From NCBI GenBank assembly GCA_934444895.1, contig CAKSDA010000041.1, positions 1 to 13,249 of the forward strand: 13,249 nt of DNA, in the 5' to 3' direction. The position numbers were made by a program, and so were the translations under genes. Shown in pieces: positions 6,300 to 12,185 of this stretch (the first letter of the stretch is position 1; the number at the start of each line of letters is the position of its first letter). Below the pieces are notes generated by a model. The model searched no databases and was not told the DNA's origin. It was given only the letters and a program-made list of their open reading frames with translations. This DNA is from an uncultured Eubacteriales bacterium (GTDB lineage: Bacteria; Bacillota; Clostridia; Oscillospirales; Acutalibacteraceae).

Positions 6300-7391
6300 A
6301 TGGCTGATTATGATTTAAATTTTACGGTCACCGGAAGTAGAATACTTTGCGCCGATAATTTTTTATCTGCGGATAGTGTGGATTTTGTTTATGCCGCTTT
6401 TACTTTTGATGAAAGCTGGAGCGGACTTGTGAAATCGGCAATTTTCAGAATGGGAGAAAAGGTGTACAGTGTTCCGCTTGAAAATAACAGGTGTGCAGTA
6501 CCTCATGAAGTTATTAAAGAGGGAGTTCTGTTTGTTTCGGCGTTTGGAGTTTTAGGAACCACAAGAGCTACAACGGCGGAGTATCATATAAATATAGAAA
6601 AAAGCGGATATGTTTCGGTAACGCCTTCTGCTCCTACAGCGGATCCGTATAATTATTTTCTGCAAAAGGCAACAGAACTTAAAACGGCGGCAGAAGCTGC
6701 CAAAGACTCATGTGATACAGCCCTTTCCGGAGCATGCACGGCAGAGCAGAACGCTCTTGAAACTTTAGCGGATATTGAACAAAAGGCCGATGAAATAGAT
6801 CTTGCAGTTACCGCTGCGGCACAATATAAAAATGCGGCGCAGGGATATTCCAATTCGGCAGAAGCGTCAAAAAATGCCGCGGCGCAAAGCGCATCTTCCG
6901 CAAAATCAAGCGCAAGTACAGCTGCAACCGCTGCAGACGAGGCTGAAGAGCAGGTTATGAAGGGAATAGAAGCACACAACAGCTCAACAAATTCTTCTGC
7001 TCATCCAAACCTTGTAAGTATGGTTAACGAGGCGAAGTCCATTGCAATGGGCAAAGCGACATCTCTTAGCTTTTCGACTAAAAGCGAACTTGAAAGCTGG
7101 TTGTCCGGCAATTTTACACGAACCGACGGGAAAACGACTGCGGATTTAAATGTAGGAGATAATTTATACATAGTCGAATTAGGAGTACCGGACTACTGGT
7201 GGGACGGAACCACGGCAAGGGAGCTTGGAGCAGAAAAGCCGACCCTTACCGATTATTACACAAAGCAGGAGATTGACGGAAAAATTTCCGGAATTACAAT
7301 GAAAGCCATGAGCGAATCAGATTACAATTCTGCTTATGTTGCCGGAACGCTTGTTGCCGGATGTATATATTTTGTAACGGAGGATGATTAG
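6300..7391 (+). CDS. Phage fibre-like protein with Ala-rich coiled coil
   Basis: The 363-aa product has a beta-rich N-terminal domain (about residues 1-105) resembling the BppU/baseplate-type N-terminus (FTFDESWSGLVKSAIFRMG). A long Ala/Ser/Glu-rich coiled coil follows (about 118-222). The AHNSSTNSSAHPNL motif (225-238) recurs in tail and head fibres. A C-terminal region contains YYTKQEIDGKI (319-329), a common trimerising fibre signature, and ends with IYFVTEDD. There is no long receptor-binding tip, so the fibre is short or truncated. The RBS GGGGGA precedes ATG 6300. In clusters around N4-gp56 capsids such proteins are often called head fibres; surface or adaptor function here is inferred. 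Its stop is 1 nt before the next TTG start, implying translational coupling. Confidence 0.75.
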   Translation: MADYDLNFTVTGSRILCADNFLSADSVDFVYAAFTFDESWSGLVKSAIFRMGEKVYSVPLENNRCAVPHEVIKEGVLFVSAFGVLGTTRATTAEYHINIEKSGYVSVTPSAPTADPYNYFLQKATELKTAAEAAKDSCDTALSGACTAEQNALETLADIEQKADEIDLAVTAAAQYKNAAQGYSNSAEASKNAAAQSASSAKSSASTAATAADEAEEQVMKGIEAHNSSTNSSAHPNLVSMVNEAKSIAMGKATSLSFSTKSELESWLSGNFTRTDGKTTADLNVGDNLYIVELGVPDYWWDGTTARELGAEKPTLTDYYTKQEIDGKISGITMKAMSESDYNSAYVAGTLVAGCIYFVTEDD

Positions 7392-7392
7392 A

Positions 7393-7767
7393 TTGACGCT
7401 GACAGATATAATCGTACCGGTTAAGGAAGAATACCCCGATGCTTCACAGTCACAAATTTGTCATACTGTAAATGAATTGGAACACAAAATAATACACGAG
7501 GTTTTAAAACCGGCGGGGCTTTCTCACAGAAATTCGCCTCTTAGGATAAAACAGGACATGAAGACCGAACTTTTGCTTGGAGAAGAATTCTTTTCGGTAT
7601 ATTTAAACTATGTGCTTTCGTTTTTTGCGTTTACAGAGGGAGATTATGACCGATATAATGCGCTGGCCGCCCTTTTTACCGAGGGTTACGCTCAAATGGC
7701 TGCATACTACAGAAAAAAATATATTCCGATATGCGGCGCAAGTGATCCCGGAGGGAATTTGTTATGA
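7393..7767 (+). CDS. Phage head-tail connector-like protein
   Basis: The 124-aa predicted helical protein has an ending, VYLNYVLSFFAFTEGDYDRYNALAALFTEGYAQMAAYYRKKY (split about residues 70-112), that follows the pattern of phage connector/adaptor proteins, in which Y.Y...L....GD..RYN...ALF....... AYYR is typical. TTG 7393 is chosen as the start because CGGAGG at 7378-7383 lies 9 nt upstream. The in-frame ATG at 7384 abuts the SD with no spacing and overlaps the previous stop. The stop overlaps the next ATG (ATGA, 7764-7767), so the two are translationally coupled. Assignment as a head-tail adaptor rests on the residue pattern and gene order, not on a catalytic motif. Confidence 0.6.
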   Translation: MTLTDIIVPVKEEYPDASQSQICHTVNELEHKIIHEVLKPAGLSHRNSPLRIKQDMKTELLLGEEFFSVYLNYVLSFFAFTEGDYDRYNALAALFTEGYAQMAAYYRKKYIPICGASDPGGNLL

Positions 7768-9644
7768 GACTTCCGCGTATTGAAAACAAAACGGATGTTG
7801 CATCCGAAACACTGATTTTTAAAGGCACCGACACAAGAGGAAGCGACCCTTCCCTTTTTGCCGATTCGGTTAACATATCATTTGCTAAGGGATGCAAAAC
7901 CAGAGAGAACCGCAAGCTTGCTTTAATATGCGACCAAACTCCCGATCAGATTATAAACTGCGGAGACAGGGTGTTTTTGCGAAATGGCAACAAAATAAGA
8001 GAAATAGCAAAAAGCAGCTCAAACGGTCTTGAATATAAAGGCACGGAAATTAAGCTAAGCGAGTATGAAGAGGATACCGACCGAACCTTGCTGCAATATG
8101 ATAATTACATTTTTGTGTTTCCGGATAAACTTAAAATAAACAACAATGAAGAGAATTTTGAAAGGTTTGAACCGCAAAAGTCGGCTTCAGTTTCAATGCC
8201 GTTTACAAGTTCCAGGACCCTGTTTTACTCTTTGGGAACCGATGTCAACAACAACTGCACGGATTTGCATCTGCTAAAGGCCGGGACAAAGGTTAAATTT
8301 TCATTTTGCAGTGACAAAGAATACATAATTATAAAAAAGGAAAAGGCTAAAAAAACCGAAAATAATATAAGCATGAACGCCGGAATAAGAATAACCCTTG
8401 ATAAAAGCGTTGATAATTACAAAACGGCTTCAAGCACAGACTATATGATGATCAGCGAACCTAAAGTTTCTCCTATGCTGAACGGATTTCACACCGGATA
8501 CAGTAACAGCGTATCATTTTATGAGAATACGATATCATTTTCCGACATTGAATCTTCGGTGACATATACCGAAACACCGCTTGACTATCTTAATGTAGGG
8601 CAGGAGGTAATAATTTCAGGGTCAACAAAAAACGGAAATAACATAAAAGCAACCGTGGCAAGCATAACAGACACCATGATCGTTTTTGACAAAGAATTTT
8701 CAACCTGCAATGAAAACCCCGGAAATGAGATTGTTATAACCCCGGCAATTCCGGATTTTGACTACGCCGTTATAACGGACGGCAGAATGTTCGGAGCGGA
8801 CAACAAAAATCACAGGTTTATGATATCAAACGAAGATACACCGCTGATATTTTATATAAACGAAAAAAGTAAAACAGAGGCCTGGCAGCACAAAATTAAC
8901 GAGCAGGTCATGGGAATGGTTATCATAAAAGATAATGTGGTTTGTTTTACCGAAAGCGGAGGCTTTAAAATACTGGGAACAAACGCTTTGAACTTTGCTG
9001 TTTCCAGAATAGCTTCAGGAGGAGTGAAAACCGGAAAAGAAAACTCTCTCGTATGCGACGGAGAAACTGCATTTTATATGTCTGTAAAAGGTATAATGAA
9101 GTATTCTAAGGGCAGCGATATAAGAATATCGTCTCCCCTGCCGGAGAAAACCGATGTCTTTTCCGCAGCGGTAAATCACGGATATTATTTAATAAACAGC
9201 AGTGACAGAATATGGGTTTATGACAACACGGCCATGAAATGGTGGAGCGAAGACAGCTGTGATGAATTCAAACTTTTTTCATACGGCGGGGAAACATATA
9301 TTGCCCATAAAAATGTTATTTATTGCTATACCGGTGAATCCGGCGAAGTGGAATGGGAACTTAAAACCGCTGAACTGCCGAAAGAAATAGGGGAAGATGT
9401 AAAGCCGGCATATTTAAAACTTGAGGCTACCAGTACGGGCGGATGCGAAATAGAAGTATTTTTAAGATGCAGAGGTGCGTCCTGTTGGGAAAAAATATCA
9501 GCCGATTATTTTACGGGAGAAAAAACTTTAAAAATACCGCTTAAAAAATATCTTTGCAGCGGATTTTTCCTTAAGTTAAAAGGCAGCGGGCAGATAGAAA
9601 TAAACAATCTGACATATTATTACAGGAGGAAAAACAAATGGTAA
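7764..9644 (+). CDS. Phage tail nozzle / head-completion (stopper)-like beta-rich protein
   Basis: The 626-aa protein is beta-rich with many short repeated strands, consistent with a propeller-like fold such as in T7 gp12 nozzles or P22-type DNA-stabilisation proteins. The best-recognised part is about residues 330-500: VITDGRMFGADNKNHRFMIS (336-355), CFTESGGFKILGTNALNF (394-411), VCDGETAFYMSVKGIMKYS (430-448) and IWVYDNTAMKWW (483-494). These follow the pattern seen in gut phage proteins next to connector genes. It starts inside the stop of the connector-like gene (ATGA overlap) and ends 7 nt into the next gene. The central part (about 150-330) is less conserved in pattern. In a phage it would close the portal channel; no portal gene is visible here. 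Confidence 0.65.
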   Translation: MRLPRIENKTDVASETLIFKGTDTRGSDPSLFADSVNISFAKGCKTRENRKLALICDQTPDQIINCGDRVFLRNGNKIREIAKSSSNGLEYKGTEIKLSEYEEDTDRTLLQYDNYIFVFPDKLKINNNEENFERFEPQKSASVSMPFTSSRTLFYSLGTDVNNNCTDLHLLKAGTKVKFSFCSDKEYIIIKKEKAKKTENNISMNAGIRITLDKSVDNYKTASSTDYMMISEPKVSPMLNGFHTGYSNSVSFYENTISFSDIESSVTYTETPLDYLNVGQEVIISGSTKNGNNIKATVASITDTMIVFDKEFSTCNENPGNEIVITPAIPDFDYAVITDGRMFGADNKNHRFMISNEDTPLIFYINEKSKTEAWQHKINEQVMGMVIIKDNVVCFTESGGFKILGTNALNFAVSRIASGGVKTGKENSLVCDGETAFYMSVKGIMKYSKGSDIRISSPLPEKTDVFSAAVNHGYYLINSSDRIWVYDNTAMKWWSEDSCDEFKLFSYGGETYIAHKNVIYCYTGESGEVEWELKTAELPKEIGEDVKPAYLKLEATSTGGCEIEVFLRCRGASCWEKISADYFTGEKTLKIPLKKYLCSGFFLKLKGSGQIEINNLTYYYRRKNKW

Positions 9645-9769
9645 TGCCTATAGATGCACTGGAAATAGATCCCGATGATTATAAAAATGCGGATGAAAAT
9701 GTAAGGCAGCTTGCTGAGTTTTGCAGTGAACTTTTGCAGGCTTTAAAGTATATGTTCAGTCTGGAATAA
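9638..9769 (+). CDS. Small (43-aa) protein ending the phage-structural cassette
   Basis: The frame ATG 9638 to TAA 9767-9769 encodes 43 residues beginning MVMPIDALEIDPDDYKN. The N-terminal half is acidic and the C-terminal half a Leu/Glu-rich helix (ENVRQLAEFCSELLQALKYM). AGGAGG at 9624-9629 with 8-nt spacing and a 7-nt overlap with the previous gene support real translation. The terminator stem begins 3 nt after the stop. I do not recognise a named family; small helical proteins of this kind are common at the ends of phage head operons. Confidence 0.7.
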   Translation: MVMPIDALEIDPDDYKNADENVRQLAEFCSELLQALKYMFSLE

Positions 9770-9771
9770 AG

Positions 9772-9807
9772 AACAAGGACGGACGCTGCCGCGTCCGTCC
9801 TTGTTTT
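9772..9807. terminator. Strong terminator after the capsid cassette
   Basis: AACAAGGACGGACGC (9772-9786) pairs perfectly over 15 bp with 9791-9805 around a TGCC loop, followed by TTGTTTT. In the reverse direction the arm is followed by CTTTATT, so it may also stop transcripts from mntP, whose stop is at 9920. Confidence 0.93.
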
Positions 9808-9919
9808 GCAGTTATTGCTTTTTAATATATAATGTATTTAAATTCGGATTTTTAAAATATAAACCGCCGACTGAAAGCCGGAATCAAAGAAATACTAAAT
9901 TAGAATAATAACTGTCAAT

Positions 9920-10489
9920 TTAAAATTTAAGTATTCCCAGATGCTCCAAAAGGATTTTTATCCCGAGAAGTATAAGCGCGCAGCCTCCGAAAATCCCTGC
10001 TTTTTTCTTGAAACGGGAACCGATAATTTTGCCCATAAGCACTCCGCCGGCTGAAAGAGTGAATGTTGTAATTCCGATTATTGAAACCGCGAACCAAATA
10101 TTTACCCTTAAAAAGGCAAATGTAACGCCTACCACCAAAGCGTCTATGCTTGTAGCAATTGCGAGTGGAATCATGGCGCGCGGAGAAAAGTTTCCGTCGT
10201 CGGAATCATCATCTTTGGAGGTTAGGGATTCCTTTATCATATTAACGCCTATAACCATGAGCAAAACAAAGGCTATCCAGTGGTCTACGGCCTCTATTAA
10301 AGAGCTTAGGCTGGAACCCAGATAATATCCTATAACAGGCATTAAAACCTGGAATCCTCCGAAATATATGCCGGCTGAAAGGCAATGTTTTGGTTTTATT
10401 TTGTCCACCGAAAGTCCCTTACACACCGAAACCGCAAGAGCGTCCATGGAAAGGCTGATTCCTATAATTAAAATTTCAAAAATACTCAT
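9920..10489 (-). CDS. mntP: Manganese efflux pump MntP family
   Basis: The 189-aa integral membrane protein should export Mn(II) across the cytoplasmic membrane. It has about six hydrophobic helices arranged as two halves, each starting with a conserved acid motif: SMDALAVS (Asp16) and SIDALVVG (Asp116). The cytoplasmic loop between the halves (about 88-102, SKDDDSDDGNFSPRA) is acidic. The frame is open upstream to 10591, but ATG 10489 is chosen because GGAG (10496-10499) precedes it by 6 nt and the family starts directly with this first helix; the extra 34 residues have no family match. No yybP-ykoY (Mn) riboswitch was recognised in the 193-nt gap to xpt. The gene follows xpt on the same strand with no terminator seen between. 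Confidence 0.93.
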   Translation of the reverse strand: MSIFEILIIGISLSMDALAVSVCKGLSVDKIKPKHCLSAGIYFGGFQVLMPVIGYYLGSSLSSLIEAVDHWIAFVLLMVIGVNMIKESLTSKDDDSDDGNFSPRAMIPLAIATSIDALVVGVTFAFLRVNIWFAVSIIGITTFTLSAGGVLMGKIIGSRFKKKAGIFGGCALILLGIKILLEHLGILKF

Positions 10490-10682
10490 ATAAAGCTCCA
10501 ATTCAGCCGTGAACATAAAAAATCCTTTTGCCGGTTTATCTGACTGTTTAAATATACCGAATATGTACCATATAAATTTCAAATGCCGCACGGTGTCTTT
10601 TAATTTATATTTTATTTTGTATTATATTTTATGGAATAACAATATAAAGATATTCTTATACCTGTAAACTGAGGATTTTTGC

Positions 10683-11252
10683 CTATCTGAATACTATTTT
10701 GCAATCATCCATGCTGTCTATAACAGCAAGAGATTCAACCCTTACACCCTCATCGCGGAGCTTGCGGCCTCCGTCCTGAAATCCCTTTTCTATTACAATC
10801 CCGGCGCCTACAACTTCGGCTCCGGATTTTTTTATAAGGTCTATAAGACCCTTAAGAGCACATCCCCTTGCCAAAAAGTCATCGATAATCAAAACGCGGT
10901 CGTCTTTATTTAAAAATTCTTTGGAAACTATTATGTCATAGGTTTTGTCGTGGGTAAATGAATAAACCTGATTTGTATAAGTATCGTCCGAAATGTTTTT
11001 GGATTTGCCTTTTTTTGCAAAAACAACGGGCACTTCGAAATATTGCGCGGCAATGCAGGCAATGCCTATGCCGGAAGCCTCAATGGTTAAAATTTTGGTG
11101 ATATTTTCACCATCATAGATTCGCCTGAATTCTTTTCCTATTTCATTTAACAAATTCACATCTATCTGGTGATTTAAAAAACTGTCTACCTTTAAAACAT
11201 TTCCGGGTTTTACAACCCCGTCTTTAAGAATTCTTTCTTTAAGCAACTCCAT
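10683..11252 (-). CDS. xpt: Xanthine phosphoribosyltransferase
   Basis: This enzyme salvages xanthine with PRPP to form XMP. The 189-aa product aligns in order with the Bacillus Xpt family: KVDSFLNHQID (21-31), ILTIEASGIGIA (54-65), FAKKGKS (78-84) and the PRPP-binding loop VLIIDDFLARG (120-130). The start is ATG 11252, supported by GGAGAGG at 11261-11267 (8-nt spacing) and the family start; a TTG at 11270 would add six residues and lacks a better RBS. A consensus promoter lies at 11330-11358. A guanine riboswitch, frequent upstream of xpt in Bacilli, was looked for in the 70-nt leader and not found; a PurBox-like CCGAAC is present instead. Confidence 0.96.
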   Translation of the reverse strand: MELLKERILKDGVVKPGNVLKVDSFLNHQIDVNLLNEIGKEFRRIYDGENITKILTIEASGIGIACIAAQYFEVPVVFAKKGKSKNISDDTYTNQVYSFTHDKTYDIIVSKEFLNKDDRVLIIDDFLARGCALKGLIDLIKKSGAEVVGAGIVIEKGFQDGGRKLRDEGVRVESLAVIDSMDDCKIVFR

Positions 11253-11329
11253 AAAATTAACCTCTCCCAATTTTCTAAAGTTTATCGCAGTGATAATCCG
11301 AACACTTATGAAAACATAATATAATATAC

Positions 11330-11358
11330 ATTGTATAGCATTAAACCGAAAAATTCAA
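11330..11358 (-). promoter_or_regulatory. Sigma-A promoter of xpt with PurBox-like element
   Basis: Reading the minus strand, TTGAAT (11353-11358) and TACAAT (11330-11335) are separated by 17 bp. The -35 and spacer read TTGAATTTTTCGGTTTA, almost the same as the purA promoter. A second CCGAAC lies in the leader at 11298-11303. These carry the CCGAA core of the Bacillus PurR box (AWWWCCGAACWWT), each with two mismatches to the full 13-mer; regulation by PurR is inferred. Confidence 0.75.
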
Positions 11359-11375
11359 GGCAAATTGTCACTGTA

Positions 11376-11399
11376 TGCAAAATATAAATGTATTTTGCA
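11376..11399. promoter_or_regulatory. 9-bp perfect dyad midway between xpt and dut promoters
   Basis: TGCAAAATA (11376-11384) and TATTTTGCA (11391-11399) form a perfect inverted repeat with a six-base spacer. It lies 17 bp from the xpt -35 and 18 bp from the dut -35, on the upstream side of each, a place expected for a shared operator or activator site. Confidence 0.5.
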
Positions 11400-11417
11400 G
11401 GGGACCGCCGCTCTTTG

Positions 11418-11446
11418 TTGATTTTATTTTAAAAATAATATATAAT
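11418..11446 (+). promoter_or_regulatory. Sigma-A promoter of dut
   Basis: TTGATT at 11418-11423 and TATAAT at 11441-11446 are 17 bp apart. Transcription would start near 11453, leaving a leader of about 55 nt before the GTG start codon. Confidence 0.75.
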
Positions 11447-11508
11447 TTAACCTGCCGAGCTTTTGATAGCCGGAATCATAACATATAAAATCGGAAGGTG
11501 AAATAATC

Positions 11509-12027
11509 GTGAAAAAAGCGGGAGAATTCTATAAGGTTTCCAATGAGCAGTACAGGGAAGCATGTGTAAATTTTTTCGAATCGGACTGCAGCGAAAAAGA
11601 GGCTTATAACACCATAAAATTACCCACTCGTGCCACTGTGGGTTCGGCAGGATATGATTTCTTTTCGCCATTTGATTTTTCTTTAAATCCGGGGGAAGAA
11701 ATCACCGTGCCGACAGGTATAAGAGCAAAAATAGAAGAAGGCTATGTTTTAATGATTTTTCCGCGCAGCGGACTTGGCTTTAAATACAGACTTACCCTTA
11801 ATAATACGGTGGGAATAATTGACAGCGACTATTATATGTCCGATAATGAGGGCCATATAATGATACGGCTTACAAACTGTTCCGAAACGAAATCTCTTGA
11901 GGTAAAAGCCGGCTCAGGCTTTGCCCAGGGTGTGTTTTTGCCCTTTGGAATAACATATTCGGACAATGCCGACGGGATACGAAACGGCGGATTCGGCAGT
12001 ACCACAAAAAATAAAAAACAACCCTGA
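11509..12027 (+). CDS. dut: dUTP diphosphatase (trimeric dUTPase)
   Basis: The enzyme hydrolyses dUTP to dUMP, keeping uracil out of DNA. All five trimeric dUTPase motifs can be seen in the 172-aa product: motif 1 RATVGSAGYD (41-50), motif 2 PRSGLG (85-90), motif 3 GIIDSDYY (102-109, with catalytic-site Asp104), motif 4 GFAQGVFLP (137-145) and motif 5 RNGGFGSTTK (158-167). Motif 3 is followed by MSDNEGHI rather than the usual RGEI, a short insertion. The N-terminal 35 residues are longer than in the shortest family members. The start is GTG 11509, supported by GGAAGGTG at 11493-11500 with 8-nt spacing. The gene is divergent from xpt. No terminator is visible between dut and the germination gene. 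Confidence 0.95.
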   Translation: MKKAGEFYKVSNEQYREACVNFFESDCSEKEAYNTIKLPTRATVGSAGYDFFSPFDFSLNPGEEITVPTGIRAKIEEGYVLMIFPRSGLGFKYRLTLNNTVGIIDSDYYMSDNEGHIMIRLTNCSETKSLEVKAGSGFAQGVFLPFGITYSDNADGIRNGGFGSTTKNKKQP

Positions 12028-12089
12028 TGGATAAAAATCGGCACTGGCGCATAAAACCGCACTTGAGAAATAAAAACGGATTTTAGGGA
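12011..12089 (+). repeat. Degenerate 20-bp-period repeat headed by ATAAAA
   Basis: ATAAAA recurs at 12011, 12031, 12051 and 12070, at steps of 20, 20 and 19 bp, starting inside the last codons of dut. The second and third units also share a C-GCACT-G core. The rest of the units is weakly conserved. Phased A-tracts near two helical turns apart could bend the DNA upstream of the germination gene. Confidence 0.5.
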
Positions 12090-12134
12090 CAAATTCAAAC
12101 CGTTATCAAAAGACATACAACTTAAAAAAGTTGG

Positions 12135-12183
12135 TATTAACCTCCCTTTTTTGGATAAACTATCAAAAAAGGAGAGGTTAATA
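12135..12183 (+). promoter_or_regulatory. Long hairpin sequestering the RBS of the germination gene
   Basis: The left arm 12135-12153 (TATTAACCTCC then CTTTTTTG) pairs with the right arm 12164-12183 (CAAAAAAGG, one bulged A, GAGGTTAATA) over about 19 bp; an ATA/TAT pairing extends the stem into the loop. The SD GGAGAGG (12171-12177) lies wholly in the stem. No T-run follows, so it is not a terminator for this direction. It could hold translation off until unfolded. Confidence 0.65.
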
Positions 12184-12185
12184 TT

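Larger units (their letters stand above)
3935..9769 (+). mobile_element. Phage-derived structural gene cassette lacking terminase, portal, integrase and lysis genes
   Basis: Seven consecutive plus-strand genes look like the head and neck block of a podovirus/N4-gp56-type phage: scaffold, major capsid, small head protein, fibre, connector, nozzle/stopper and a 43-aa protein. All frames are open, the last four genes are spaced by 1 nt or overlap by 4-7 nt, and a terminator at 9772-9807 closes the set. Host genes lie directly on both sides. There is no integrase, repressor, terminase, portal, tail tube, holin or endolysin, and base composition looks like the neighbours by eye. It is either a prophage remnant or a retained capsid module. 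Confidence 0.7.

Noticed and set aside
10490..10591. N-terminal extension of mntP
   Set aside because: The family begins with the helix containing SMDAL; GGAG at 10496-10499 supports ATG 10489, and the upstream residues look like translated leader.
10490..10682. Manganese (yybP-ykoY) riboswitch upstream of mntP
   Set aside because: No recognisable conserved junction motifs; the region is simply AT-rich.
11253..11329. Guanine riboswitch upstream of xpt
   Set aside because: The leader is only about 70 nt and none of the conserved purine-aptamer loop or junction sequences could be found.
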